DNA of 29,680 nucleotides from a virus: positions 1 through 29,680 of the IMG/VR virus record IMGVR_UViG_3300021960_000348; one strand, given 5' to 3'. Both the position numbers and the translations under genes were made by a program. Below the pieces are notes generated by a model. That model did no database searches, was not told the origin of the DNA, and saw only the letters and a program-made list of their open reading frames with translations. Of the stretch, positions 13,301 to 22,014 are shown piece after piece (position 1 is the stretch's first letter; each line of letters starts with the position of its first letter).

Positions 13301-15473
13301 GCTTATTTAATTTTTCTAAGTTTTCTTTTATTAAGTTTTTTGCAATATTAAACGAAGCTAACTGTACAGATTTTGTCCAAGGAGTAAGTAAGTTAAGTCT
13401 AAAGAATCCTCGTGCTTGTTTTTTTAACCATTCATTTTGTAGTCCTTCACCGGTTAAACGATTGGTAGATTCTGCTAACGATTCATCCATTGCCATAAAT
13501 ACTTGATTCATTTCTTTTTGTATTTGTGAATCTGGCATGTCATATTTTTTTCTTAACAAAATAGGAATATCTTGTACAAAAATTTTATGTCCTTCTTTTA
13601 CTCCACTTAGTGCATCTTGAATTGGTTTAGTAACAGAACCACTAGTTTTTGTTAGTGGAATCATTGCTTCTGTTAATGATGATACTGTAGCTAACGGTAG
13701 ATATGCTAATGAGTTAGCAAGTTTCATTGTATCATATGCACCTTGTATTCTTTGGCTATCAAAATAATTTACTTGTCCAGTTATAGATTCATATAACTTA
13801 GTAATTCTTTTTCTATCTCCTCTAGATAATCCTCTTCCTCCTCTAGCTTCTCTTAACTCTCTATCCATTGGGTCTAGCCATCTAGCAGCAAATTGATTTG
13901 CATTAGATTTTGTGCTAAATCCCGGTAGTAAAAAACTTTTCTTATGCTGTATAGCATTAGCAGCATTCATGTAGTAAGTTACCACAGTGTTTAAATCATT
14001 GGTTAAAAACTTTTCAAAAGCGTTATCGTTTAAATCTTGAAATGCTCTTGACTGTGTTAATAAAATAGAATGTGAAGAAAACAACTCGTTGTTCTTATTA
14101 AGCATATCATTAATAAGATCAGAAGCATCAGCTTTATCTTTAACAACGTTTTCACTAATTAATAAATCTGTAAATGTTTCTCTGTTTTCTTCAATTGCTT
14201 TTCTGTCCCAGCTTCTTGTAAAATAATTTGGAAGTTTTCTTTCTTCTTTTATAAGACCTGCTTCAATAGCATCATCAAATATTTTATTAAAAAACCCTCT
14301 TAAGTCTTTTGCAACTTGTTGAACATCTTCGCTGTAACCTTCAGGTTTATCTCCTCTTAAAATTCTAATAACACCTAATTCGTCTGCTTCTTTAAATGCA
14401 CCAGCTTTACGTAGTGGGGCAGTAGCTTCATCAAATACGCTATGATATTCACCTCTAAGATTTTCTAGTAGTTCACCGTGTCCTAATGCTACACGTTCTC
14501 GGGTTAGTCCACCAAAGCCACGACTAAAATCTTCTCGCATTAAATTACCAAGCTCTCTGGTAATAGGAGAAAATTTTGCTTTTGTATCTAGTATAGACGT
14601 AGCCGAACCAATTGTATTTGCTTTTAAAATGTCCCCAGCTTCTAAAGTTTTTGAAACTTTATCTTGGAAACTTCCCGGCTCAAGTGTTAAATAACCATCT
14701 TCTGAATAAAGTCTATTCATTTTACTATAGAAAAGATTACCTTTTTGTAAAGCTCCACCAAGTAATCCACCTGTTAAAGTTCCTAACGCAGCAGTTCCTG
14801 CTAACTCTGGTGTAGAATATAGTTTTCTTATACCAGTATTTAGTTCAGTTGTTTGTCTAAAGTGATTGTCTAGTCCTGTCCATGCTCCTACTTCTGCACC
14901 TGTGACTAGAGCTGCTTTCTTAACAGCTTCTTTTCCTTCTTTTTTAAGTTGACCTGCTATAATACTTTTAGGAATGGTAGGACCTACAAAGTTTTTAGCT
15001 ACTTGTAACCCTGCTGTTGCAACCCCTTGTCTTGCAGCTAATGATGCTCCACCTGTTACAGGAGTAAGTAATGCTGCTGTTATAGCAGTGGGGTCAGTGG
15101 TAATATCAATAGCTGCATCTTTAACTAACCCAAAGAATTGTTTCATGCTTCCTAAATCAGCATTATCAAATTCTTTTCTTAGATAATTATAATCTTGTTT
15201 TTGTTGATCGGTAAAGTTAGCACTTTGTGCAGCTCGTCTCATACCAGAGTATAGATTAAAATCAGAGTCTCTTAGATATTCAAACACATCATCAGAGTTT
15301 TCGCCCACAGATTGTAAAAACCTTTCAGAGACTTCTAAAAACTGTTCATCTTTTTCTAACTCGTCTAAGGTTTTTTTACGACCAGCATAACTTGAACCGA
15401 TTGTCAAGTTATTTTTAAGAGTGGGAAGACTTCCTTTAAGAATGCCTACACCTGTTAAAGAAGTTAATGCCAT
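10302..15473 (-). CDS. Giant internal virion/ejection protein with ART-like and lytic domains
   Basis: This 1723-aa protein occupies the place of T7 gp16, the largest DNA-ejection protein. The first 1000 or so residues are helical with glycine/alanine-rich hydrophobic stretches (LAGTAALGTLTGGLLGGAL near 227; LGAFALMATSLALG near 875) that could insert in membrane. Residues about 1222-1470 resemble the ADP-ribosyltransferase domain of polyvalent proteins: AMHGTPSDFDKF with H1229, FGKGLYFTT with Y1257, and a terminal KNYVIFDARIIEI. Residues about 1560-1723 look like a peptidoglycan transglycosylase: IESNNRNAP with candidate catalytic E1596, then TGKYQFL. In T7 gp16 the lytic domain is N-terminal; here it is C-terminal. 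AAGGAT precedes the start. Size and order support the ejection role. The ART call is moderately sure, enzyme activity unproven. Confidence 0.88.
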   Translation of the reverse strand: MALTSLTGVGILKGSLPTLKNNLTIGSSYAGRKKTLDELEKDEQFLEVSERFLQSVGENSDDVFEYLRDSDFNLYSGMRRAAQSANFTDQQKQDYNYLRKEFDNADLGSMKQFFGLVKDAAIDITTDPTAITAALLTPVTGGASLAARQGVATAGLQVAKNFVGPTIPKSIIAGQLKKEGKEAVKKAALVTGAEVGAWTGLDNHFRQTTELNTGIRKLYSTPELAGTAALGTLTGGLLGGALQKGNLFYSKMNRLYSEDGYLTLEPGSFQDKVSKTLEAGDILKANTIGSATSILDTKAKFSPITRELGNLMREDFSRGFGGLTRERVALGHGELLENLRGEYHSVFDEATAPLRKAGAFKEADELGVIRILRGDKPEGYSEDVQQVAKDLRGFFNKIFDDAIEAGLIKEERKLPNYFTRSWDRKAIEENRETFTDLLISENVVKDKADASDLINDMLNKNNELFSSHSILLTQSRAFQDLNDNAFEKFLTNDLNTVVTYYMNAANAIQHKKSFLLPGFSTKSNANQFAARWLDPMDRELREARGGRGLSRGDRKRITKLYESITGQVNYFDSQRIQGAYDTMKLANSLAYLPLATVSSLTEAMIPLTKTSGSVTKPIQDALSGVKEGHKIFVQDIPILLRKKYDMPDSQIQKEMNQVFMAMDESLAESTNRLTGEGLQNEWLKKQARGFFRLNLLTPWTKSVQLASFNIAKNLIKENLEKLNKLSKEGVDIFNETATKELSRKEVRNIQLLKSEVFDLGIDIDDGLRWLNSGAKTGFGAERKDGVLTGQLKYEDDFYKSVLQGAGRFVNEVIMPVGRDRARIPIFMTNPKVDILTQFLRYPTVFSNTVLKNYIRSAVNNPTVNGAKLGAFALMATSLALGTNYWRSNEDNRDRIVEEGFEDEDFIKAFQRVGLFGPLEYGLRFKNSIQYTKNPAVSVLSLGGPTVTDTLGLLLGRKGLVETAAGKTPFIGTKGLMNKYIGANPYDDLNIFAKEIDKEAAYALGIKDRPKDRKYTRNYTDFYRSNYVTGGIVEGENKVPYTKENPADRINPYTGEPYQEQMDRLGFDNGGEASGPPKFEKRIARPDPKMFIRDPESGNPQTHRMAWGDIEGQFIAYPTIIEQDGKLVQYDNNTETMKLMKKSGNFKAFDTKEEAEAYADGGWKTDKFNKAYRKEFAFGGLGKLVGKEIVENISKPKPRYSATELDILPLPYSQKKILEDESFKGIEAMHGTPSDFDKFSTEFLMSGEGAMAFGKGLYFTTTEEIAKGYKKNISKSQGIKKLNEEYQDLLDQAEKAKKAGNNKEKQAFLLKAIDKDKELETFKTTPLPDNVGNLYKVNLKTTDKHLLDWDAKMSNQSGGVISAAETAVERLDNRQLTEFIDLYSRYPSWTKDSIDIDREQLVSDAWVTMGDLTGEDFISSINKLLNKGNTSDKKYVEDILEKSGVMGIKYNDGFTRKRKGKKNKNYVIFDARIIEISKKYGIAIPAAAALLKKVDDEARSGNVSSDEQMDRLGLNQGTIFGTIKDTLEKASRVASDTVDKLKTERQEPSPEDTQRVNNFLAKHYDRFKTQYPEMSDVSFEQFKDSAQRLAANVRKIESNNRNAPLGSNLLGSSATGKYQFLRDSVEPAINRTLRRLDPKDKNIFDGIRESKDTSKLNDEAQQLLFYGDIFEKKGSDKHLIPYFLGDEQAGKNVYLYQHHTLASKVPEYNQATIDRTNKLWNSPE
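10942..10958 (-). repeat. 17-nt direct repeat, copy near the end of the ART-like segment
   Basis: The plus-strand sequence AACCTATCCATTTGTTC occurs here and identically at 12283-12299. On the coding strand both encode the peptide EQMDRLG, around residues 1506-1512 here. The copies are 1341 bases (447 codons) apart and in the same frame, so they bracket the ART-like segment of the giant protein. Confidence 0.85.
12283..12299 (-). repeat. 17-nt direct repeat, copy before the ART-like segment
   Basis: This is the upstream partner in coding direction of the identical 17-mer at 10942-10958. It encodes EQMDRLG at about residues 1059-1065, followed by a glycine-rich FDNGGEASGPP linker. Recombination between the two copies would remove 447 codons in frame. 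Confidence 0.85.
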
Positions 15474-15476
15474 TAA

Positions 15477-17702
15477 CTATCCTTGAGTATTATATTTTGA
15501 ACCACGTGTTAATCCTCTGGTGTTTACCACACCTCTTGGATTTTCAATTCTATATCTATCCCACCATGTTTCAGGAATAACTTCAAAGTCTTCTCTTTTT
15601 GCCATTAGAATTGGTCCAGAGTATTGTCTTTTGTTAAGTTCATTTTCAATTCTATTTCTTAATTGTACACGAACTTTAGGTGTTGCAAATATGTCACTTA
15701 TTCCCGGTAAAGGAGTTAAGCCAGATGTTCTTCTAGAATCTAAAGAAATGTCTGATGGTAGTCCTAACTTAAATGGTAATTGACTGTTACGTCCTACATT
15801 TCCCGGCATAGTATTTAATCTTAATGTTAAAAGTTGACCATTAGATAAACTTTCTAAATCCATTTGAGATACAAGTTTGTTGGCATTTTTTAAATAGTAA
15901 CCACCATCTAAAGGCATAGGATTAAAATCTACATCACCAATAGAAGGTTCTAGAGTTGTAAGATTTGCACCACTATAAATAGCACCAGATGTAATATCTT
16001 CTTCATTTAAACTGATGCCAGAGTCTATAAAAATAGAATCAATTTTTGTTTTAAGTTCTTCTCGTTCATCTAAATCTAATTCAAGTTTGTTGCTTGTATC
16101 ATTAACAACATCTATATATCTATTTCTTAAGGTTACAATGTCTTCTTCTCTATTAGCTTTTCTTAATTCATTAATCATTTTTGGAGTATCATCTAATATA
16201 GATTCATCAAAGCTTGTGCTTCTATCTGTTAATCTTAAGTCTATTAAATCTGCTTCTGTCATTCGTGTGGTTGTCATATTATTTTGATCTAAAAATGACA
16301 AGACAGCTATTTGAAATTGAATAGGATCATATTTGTTTTCCCAACCTTTATTATTTTTTGTAAAATAATTTTCTGTCATTGAAGCATATGTACCCATATT
16401 TGCTTGATAATTAACATCTGCTAACGCAGCTTTATTTGCTTTTTTATCTTGAGACAATATTCCACGAAATACTTCAATATAAGTTTGTTTTTGTTGAGAT
16501 GTTCCAGCAAGAGATTTGTTCTCCTCAAAAATATCTTTATATGTTATACCAAGACCTTTTGCTTGATTAGGTTGATTATCATTGTCATAAGCATCTGCAA
16601 CTTTAAATAATCTTGACGGGTCTTCTTCAAAATATTTTCTTTTGTCATCTGAACTTAAATTTTCATATAAAGTAATTAAGTTTCTTCCAGCATTTTCTTT
16701 AAGTTTATCTCGTGTTTGATATTCTTCAGGATTAAATTGACCGTCTACAATCATCATATAAGTTCTATTAAGAGCTTGGTCTGATGTTAGTCCGGGATTT
16801 TCATCAAGAACTATATTTAAAGCTTCGTGATAAAAACCATCTTTTAAACCTCCATACTCTGGAATATTTTTAACAGCATCTCGAAGCAGTGGAGTCCCTT
16901 TAAAGTAAAGACCACTTCTATCAATGTCTTTATTTTTAAATTCTAAAGGAGTATATAAACCTTCAATAACTTGTTGATTTTCAATACTGTCTCTAAAGGT
17001 TGATCGGTTTTCTTTAGCTAGTTTTAAATCATTTTGAAGTTTTAATAAACTTTCATTAGTTGTAACAAGTTCTCCATCCGGAGTTCTTTTAGTTTTAAAG
17101 GCTCTGTTCCAAAGATTTCTTAATAATCCCTTTTTAGTGGGGTCGTCTTTTACAAGGCTTAACGCAGCTTCATATTCAGCTCTTGCTCGTTCATTATATT
17201 TTGGAAAAGTTCGTATAGTTGCTCTAGGGTCTACTGACAAACGTTCCATGTCTCTTTGTATTTTTTCTCTTTCATCATTAAATGCTGCATACATAGAATT
17301 TCTAATTGGCTCTGGCTGCTCGTCTACTTCAGACCAAGTAACTCGTGCTGCTATAGCTTCATCAGTATTATTAATGACTTTTGCAGCTTCTTCATTTAAA
17401 AATGTTTCTGGATTTTCGTTATATCTTTTTAGCCTGTCTCTTTCATTTTCAAAAGATTTATACTCAGCTTCGTTAATTTGAAAAATTTCATTATATTTTT
17501 CTTGCACTTCTGCAGCTCCATCAATAACACTTTGCTTAAGACTAGTACCAGCTCCCTTTAAACCATCTGCAATAACTTGTATTCCTAGTCCTTTGTATAC
17601 ATCTTTTTTATATGAGTCACCGGTACTAGATAGCAAACTTTTGGCTACTTTACTAAAAGTTTCTGACATAGGTTTAAATGGACTTTGTTTAAAATCTGCC
17701 AT
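15477..17702 (-). CDS. Internal virion protein (741 aa)
   Basis: This is a probable core or ejection protein at the position of T7 gp15, just upstream of the giant protein in the transcription order. The sequence is mostly helical and highly charged (FENERDRLKRYNENPE, YNERARAEYEAAL, ELDLDEREELKTKID) with no signal peptide, cysteine cluster or clear membrane helix. A more extended region follows after about residue 590 (GAIYSGANLTTLEP, GLPSDISLDSRRTSG). No enzymatic motif is visible. The start shares bases with the preceding gene's stop, and AAGGAG lies upstream. I do not recognise a specific family. The call rests on size, composition and gene order. Confidence 0.75.
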   Translation of the reverse strand: MADFKQSPFKPMSETFSKVAKSLLSSTGDSYKKDVYKGLGIQVIADGLKGAGTSLKQSVIDGAAEVQEKYNEIFQINEAEYKSFENERDRLKRYNENPETFLNEEAAKVINNTDEAIAARVTWSEVDEQPEPIRNSMYAAFNDEREKIQRDMERLSVDPRATIRTFPKYNERARAEYEAALSLVKDDPTKKGLLRNLWNRAFKTKRTPDGELVTTNESLLKLQNDLKLAKENRSTFRDSIENQQVIEGLYTPLEFKNKDIDRSGLYFKGTPLLRDAVKNIPEYGGLKDGFYHEALNIVLDENPGLTSDQALNRTYMMIVDGQFNPEEYQTRDKLKENAGRNLITLYENLSSDDKRKYFEEDPSRLFKVADAYDNDNQPNQAKGLGITYKDIFEENKSLAGTSQQKQTYIEVFRGILSQDKKANKAALADVNYQANMGTYASMTENYFTKNNKGWENKYDPIQFQIAVLSFLDQNNMTTTRMTEADLIDLRLTDRSTSFDESILDDTPKMINELRKANREEDIVTLRNRYIDVVNDTSNKLELDLDEREELKTKIDSIFIDSGISLNEEDITSGAIYSGANLTTLEPSIGDVDFNPMPLDGGYYLKNANKLVSQMDLESLSNGQLLTLRLNTMPGNVGRNSQLPFKLGLPSDISLDSRRTSGLTPLPGISDIFATPKVRVQLRNRIENELNKRQYSGPILMAKREDFEVIPETWWDRYRIENPRGVVNTRGLTRGSKYNTQG

Positions 17703-18436
17703 TAGCTTTCTCCTTGACTTAATAAACTTCTAATTTCTGGACCTTGTTCTTTAACTTTGTCTAGAATGTTTTGTGGTACAACACCACTTTTAATTTTTTC
17801 AGGTTCTATTTTTTGTTTCATAGTTCCGTTTTTAATATCTTCAAAGACAGTTCTAAATTCATTTACTTGTTGATTAAACTCTTCTTCGTAATCTTCATCA
17901 TCTAGTTCATCTAAATCATTACTATCTTCAATGTTATATTTAATATTAGCTTCTTCACCAATTGCCATAATAATATACATAACAGGTTCGGCTAACAACA
18001 TTAAAACATCAGGGTTAAATTTACCCTCTGTAAATTTTGCATAGAGTGAAACCATTGCGATGTCTGCAACCGGTGCACCGTTAGCTAAAGCCTGTACAAT
18101 ATTTTTCATTGCTTCTGGTTGAAATATTAAACCAACCATGTAATCTAATGCATGTTTAGGATTAGCAAACTCTGCAGGTCTTTCCCAAGGATAAGGTTGT
18201 TCAGGGTCATTGACTAAACTTTGTCCGGGAATTGCACCACCTTGTGAAGATAGATCAACAATTTCATCTAACGCTTCTTGATTAAACCTAGACTCTCCTC
18301 TTATTTTTGGTCCAGTATCTGGAGCCATTTCGTCAATTGTAAATCCAGCATCTAACCCGTCTACAATAATTTGTCCAGCAGCATCACTAATACTGTCTGA
18401 AATAATTGGTCTTGGACCTCTGTTAGGTTTTGCCAT
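17702..18436 (-). CDS. Probable virion-associated protein (244 aa)
   Basis: No named family is recognised. Features seen are a Pro/Gly-bearing N-terminus (KPNRGPRPIISD), a YPWERPAEFANPKHALDYM segment around residue 82, a hydrophobic helix about residues 142-157 (VLMLLAEPVMYIIMAI), and a strongly acidic stretch about 168-190 (NDLDELDDEDYEEEFNQQ). It lies inside the block of internal virion genes with one-base stop/start overlaps on both sides and an AGAGG ribosome site, so it is probably a structural or assembly component. A chaperone or scaffold-like role would fit the acidity but is guesswork. Confidence 0.7.
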   Translation of the reverse strand: MAKPNRGPRPIISDSISDAAGQIIVDGLDAGFTIDEMAPDTGPKIRGESRFNQEALDEIVDLSSQGGAIPGQSLVNDPEQPYPWERPAEFANPKHALDYMVGLIFQPEAMKNIVQALANGAPVADIAMVSLYAKFTEGKFNPDVLMLLAEPVMYIIMAIGEEANIKYNIEDSNDLDELDDEDYEEEFNQQVNEFRTVFEDIKNGTMKQKIEPEKIKSGVVPQNILDKVKEQGPEIRSLLSQGES

Positions 18437-19518
18437 TATGTTACCTCTATAGTTTGTTGTTGAAACAGTGGCATGTTACCTGCTTCTGGAGTGTTACTGA
18501 ATGTAAAATATTTTGAGTAATCATCTGGATTAATATTTAACTCATTACTATATATACTAATAGGGTCTTTTCGTGCTCCACCTTCTTCTCCAATTCCAGC
18601 ACCTCCTCTTCCTGTTGGGTCTCCTGCCATTAATGATTGAGCATAACCATTTAACATTGTGTTAGCAACTGAAGTTCCGGCTGCTGTTACAAACCCTGTA
18701 GTTTTAGGATATTTTTCTGCAAAACTTTGGTTAGCTGCTGCTTCTGGAAACCCTGCACTGACAATATCTGCACTTGGAACACCATAAGCTGTAGCTGTTT
18801 GAGCACTTTGCTGTCTTAAATATGCCATAGTTTCCGGACTAGCTCCTGCACTTTTTGCTGCTGCCATTGCAGCTTGTTCTTGACCTAATAATGTAGTTGG
18901 AGTTGTTGTAATTGATGCTTGTTGTATAATAGCTTCTTTTGTTGTTAAGCCACTATCAATAGCACTTTTTATATCAGCTACACTACCTCCTCCAGCATCA
19001 GAAACTCTTTGAATTGATTGTTCTAAGTTTAAGTTATCTGGGCTTAATTGAACACCTGCTTTAACTTGTGCTTCTGCCATTGCAGTTTGCATTTCTGGAG
19101 TGACTCCCATTCTACCGGCTTCAGTTGTAAGACCTGTAAAGTCTGTAACTGTTGCAGCAGCACTTCCTAATGCTGTACCAACAGCTTTAAAAGGAGTTGC
19201 AATAAATTTAGCTGCTGTTCCTGCTGCTCTAGCTACTGCAGTAGATGTACCAAATAAAGTACCACCTGTAACTGCTTGACTAGCATTCATCATCCATCCA
19301 GCAAATGTGCCACTGGCTGCTGTACCTCCAGTAAAAGCTGCCACAGCAGCACCTCCCGTCACTACGACTGCAGCAGCAATAGCTAATGCTTTAAGTATTT
19401 TACTAGAGCTAATCTTTTTAACTACTTTTTTAACTCCTTTAACAACACCTTTAACTGCTTTTTTAATACCACGTGTTACTTTTTTAAAAGCTTTTTTAAT
19501 TGATTTAAATAATCCCAT
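18436..19518 (-). CDS. Internal virion protein with cationic, membrane-active-looking N-terminus (360 aa)
   Basis: The first 40 residues are dominated by Lys and Val in amphipathic spacing (KKAFKKVTRGIKKAVKGVVK). A long Ala/Gly/Val hydrophobic stretch follows at about 43-70 (ILKALAIAAAVVVTGGAAV). This looks like a membrane-inserting or DNA-binding helix pair. The rest is Ala/Thr/Gly-rich with low complexity and no catalytic motif, ending in a more hydrophilic segment (INPDDYSKYFTFS). By position and composition it may be the counterpart of T7 gp14, the small ejection protein that enters the outer membrane, but I see no clear homology. AGGA precedes the ATG, and the stop overlaps the next gene's start by one base. 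Confidence 0.75.
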   Translation of the reverse strand: MGLFKSIKKAFKKVTRGIKKAVKGVVKGVKKVVKKISSSKILKALAIAAAVVVTGGAAVAAFTGGTAASGTFAGWMMNASQAVTGGTLFGTSTAVARAAGTAAKFIATPFKAVGTALGSAAATVTDFTGLTTEAGRMGVTPEMQTAMAEAQVKAGVQLSPDNLNLEQSIQRVSDAGGGSVADIKSAIDSGLTTKEAIIQQASITTTPTTLLGQEQAAMAAAKSAGASPETMAYLRQQSAQTATAYGVPSADIVSAGFPEAAANQSFAEKYPKTTGFVTAAGTSVANTMLNGYAQSLMAGDPTGRGGAGIGEEGGARKDPISIYSNELNINPDDYSKYFTFSNTPEAGNMPLFQQQTIEVT

Positions 19519-19522
19519 TATA

Positions 19523-21736
19523 CTATCCTATTATATCCTCTGTTATAACACCTATTAAATTTTTTAAGTTTCCTAAACTTGAACTATATTTAGAGGGGTC
19601 TGAAGCTAGTGCAGTATTTACAAGTTGTGCAATTCTGCTTCGTTCATTTTCACCAGCTCTAAAATCAAAATCAGCTTGATCTCTTAGTTCCTGCCATAAA
19701 AAAGATTGTGCAGTTTGTGACATTGAAAAAGCATTCTGTGCGTTCTGCATGTTGACTGCGTTCTGAGCAGCAGTGTTAGCTACGTTTGTTTGTCTTCTCC
19801 ACTGTACGTTAGAAGCTTCAACAGCAGCAACGTTTTGTGCGTTCCATTGATTCCTTGCAAAGTCTTGATTAGCATTAAACTGATCTACTTGTGTTGCTAA
19901 CTGAGCATTAAATTTATTTACATCAGCTTCTCTTTGTGCATCTCTAGCTTCAGCAGCGTTAGCTTGTGTAGCATTAAATTGTGCTGTAGCATTTTGTTGA
20001 CCTGCGTTAAACTGATTAATCTGAGCATTTAAACTAGACATAAACTGATTGGTTTGATTTTCACTTGCAGCATTAAACTGAGCTGCAGCATTTTGAGCAG
20101 ATTGATTACTTAACAAACGTTGTTGAGTTTGTTGAGATTTTAATACGTTAGCTTGTTGCTGATTACTTAGATTAGTTAAATCCATTTGTAAAAAGGCTTG
20201 AGCATTTTGTATCTGGGTACGCTGATTAAAGTCTGCTTCAGCTAAATTAGCTTGAGACATTATTACAGCATCTTGCATAATACCTTGTTGTTCCATACTA
20301 GCATCTGTTAATCCTACAGTTTGTAAAAACTTACTGTTTGCTAATGCTGTTTGTTGGTCAGCACTAAACTGAGCCATGTTAAGCTGGAAGACATTACTTG
20401 CATTTGTTAATGCTGTCTGTTGTCCTCTAGCTGCGTTAGCTTCAGCTTCTTGTGCTTCTATTGTTTTTTGTTGTCCTACACTTTGCTGTATTGCTTGTGC
20501 ATTAGACTGAGCAATAGGCATTGCTGATTGTATAATAGCATTGAGCAAAGCATCTCTTCCGACTGTGGATGCGGACATACCACGTTGAGCTAATACAGAC
20601 TCTACTGCTGCTACAGCAGGTCTAGCCCATGTAGGAATCTCACCTTCTTCAATACCTTTTAATAAGCTATCTATTTGATTAGATACTAAAGCTTCTTCTG
20701 GTAATCCTTCAATAATACCTCTTTCAGCTTCACTAAAGTCTGCTAGTCTAGCTTCTAAAGCTTCTGGGTCGTTACCAAGCTCTATAATATCTGCATCACT
20801 TAGTCCAGCATTTGCTAATTGTTTCTTAGCCCTTGTAACTCTCGCTAAAGAACTACCAACGTTCATTACAGCAGTTGATTGAGCTTCAGGACTTAACGTA
20901 CCTACAACTCTTTCAGTTAAAGCACCTTCTGGTATTTCTACATCTGCAGCTTCAATAGTAGGTACACGTTCAACACCTGCAGCTTGTGCAATAGCATCGT
21001 CTGATACATCTCCTGTTGCAGCTTCTACTTGTGCATCTGTGCCAACTGTAGTTGCTGCCATTTGTGCAGCTTGTATTTGTTCTGGTGTTTGAGCTTGTGC
21101 AGTTTGGTCTACTGTAGTTACTTGTTCTGGTGCAACACCCGGTGCAGGTTGTGCAGTCACTGTAGTAGGTGCTGCCATAGTAGTAACTTTTTGTTCTGGT
21201 AAAGGTTGTCCAGTTACAGGGTCAATTCCTGCTTGAACAGGAGTTCCTATAACTGCAGCTTCTGGAACTTTACCAGCAGCAGCATCGTCAATAGATTGTC
21301 TTAGTGCAAGGTCTTCTGGAGAAGGTGTAGGTGCAGGTGTAGGTGCTGGGGTTGGCTGTGTAGCCGGTTTAGTTTCTATGTCAAGTCCGGGTCCACCAAA
21401 TCCGGGACCTCCGGGAGCATTAGGTACTTTAGTAGGCAGGTCAGGATTATATCCGGGAGTACCGGGAATATTCATATCAAATTTAATATTTCGATTATCC
21501 TCTTCTCTTAAAACTTGTGGACTATTATCTTTACTTGAAAAAGAATCTACAGGATCAGAAGTAATACCTCTGAGTTCTTCTCTAGTTGGTTCATATAACG
21601 TATTTCTTACTCCTTGAGGATTTTTAAATACATCTATTTGACCGGGAGTTCCTTTTGCATAACCAACCCTACCACCTTGAGTATAGTCTTCTCTAGCTAT
21701 TCCACCACTTCTTTTTCTATTTCTTCTTTTTGCCAT
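19523..21736 (-). CDS. Ala/Gln/Asn-rich virion structural protein (737 aa)
   Basis: This is a large structural protein with strong domain-wise composition. A basic N-terminus (MAKRRNRKRSGG) leads to a GGRVGYAKG motif, then a Pro/Thr/Ala-rich linker (residues about 85-250, PTPAPTPAPTPSPE). An acidic helical part follows to about 350. From about 370 there is a long Ala/Gln/Asn-rich coiled coil with repeats of the type QFNAxQxNA (INQFNAGQQNATAQFNATQ). The last 60 residues (FLWQELRDQADFDFRAGENE) look globular and conserved. No enzyme motif is seen. It may be an internal or fibre-like component: long alanine/glutamine coiled coils appear in tail needles and ejection proteins. AGGAT precedes the start. 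Confidence 0.75.
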   Translation of the reverse strand: MAKRRNRKRSGGIAREDYTQGGRVGYAKGTPGQIDVFKNPQGVRNTLYEPTREELRGITSDPVDSFSSKDNSPQVLREEDNRNIKFDMNIPGTPGYNPDLPTKVPNAPGGPGFGGPGLDIETKPATQPTPAPTPAPTPSPEDLALRQSIDDAAAGKVPEAAVIGTPVQAGIDPVTGQPLPEQKVTTMAAPTTVTAQPAPGVAPEQVTTVDQTAQAQTPEQIQAAQMAATTVGTDAQVEAATGDVSDDAIAQAAGVERVPTIEAADVEIPEGALTERVVGTLSPEAQSTAVMNVGSSLARVTRAKKQLANAGLSDADIIELGNDPEALEARLADFSEAERGIIEGLPEEALVSNQIDSLLKGIEEGEIPTWARPAVAAVESVLAQRGMSASTVGRDALLNAIIQSAMPIAQSNAQAIQQSVGQQKTIEAQEAEANAARGQQTALTNASNVFQLNMAQFSADQQTALANSKFLQTVGLTDASMEQQGIMQDAVIMSQANLAEADFNQRTQIQNAQAFLQMDLTNLSNQQQANVLKSQQTQQRLLSNQSAQNAAAQFNAASENQTNQFMSSLNAQINQFNAGQQNATAQFNATQANAAEARDAQREADVNKFNAQLATQVDQFNANQDFARNQWNAQNVAAVEASNVQWRRQTNVANTAAQNAVNMQNAQNAFSMSQTAQSFLWQELRDQADFDFRAGENERSRIAQLVNTALASDPSKYSSSLGNLKNLIGVITEDIIG

Positions 21737-21758
21737 TATTAAATCCTATATACCTATT

Positions 21759-22004
21759 TTACTTAACTTCAAAGAGTTTGTCAACCTTTTCATGTAACTT
21801 TTCCATTCTTTCCATTAAGAGATTAAAATCATCTTTTAGTTCTAGTTTTGTGACATACTCTTTCGCAATCTCTTCACGTGTTTTATTGATGAGTATGTCT
21901 TGTCTTTTAAGCTCTGAAGAGTTTTGTCTAATCTGAAACCAGATTGGAGCAAGTATCAAAGTTATGAGAACATTCCAAACAATGTAAGGTGACACCATTT
22001 CCAT
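21759..22004 (-). CDS. Small N-anchored coiled-coil membrane protein (81 aa)
   Basis: It has one hydrophobic segment near the N-terminus (YIVWNVLITLILAPIWFQI, residues 7-25). Then comes a charged helix with heptad leucines (IAKEYVTKLELKDDFNLLMERMEKLHEKVDKLF quoted here only as helix-forming; the key leucines lie at 54, 56, 62, 63, 70 and 77). The topology is like a one-pass holin, spanin or tail-assembly protein. It sits between the fibre-associated genes and the internal virion genes. The ribosome site is weak. Its layout mirrors the 118-aa protein at 5970-6326, though sequence similarity is not evident. Function unknown. Confidence 0.72.
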   Translation of the reverse strand: MEMVSPYIVWNVLITLILAPIWFQIRQNSSELKRQDILINKTREEIAKEYVTKLELKDDFNLLMERMEKLHEKVDKLFEVK

Positions 22005-22014
22005 GTTATATTAT

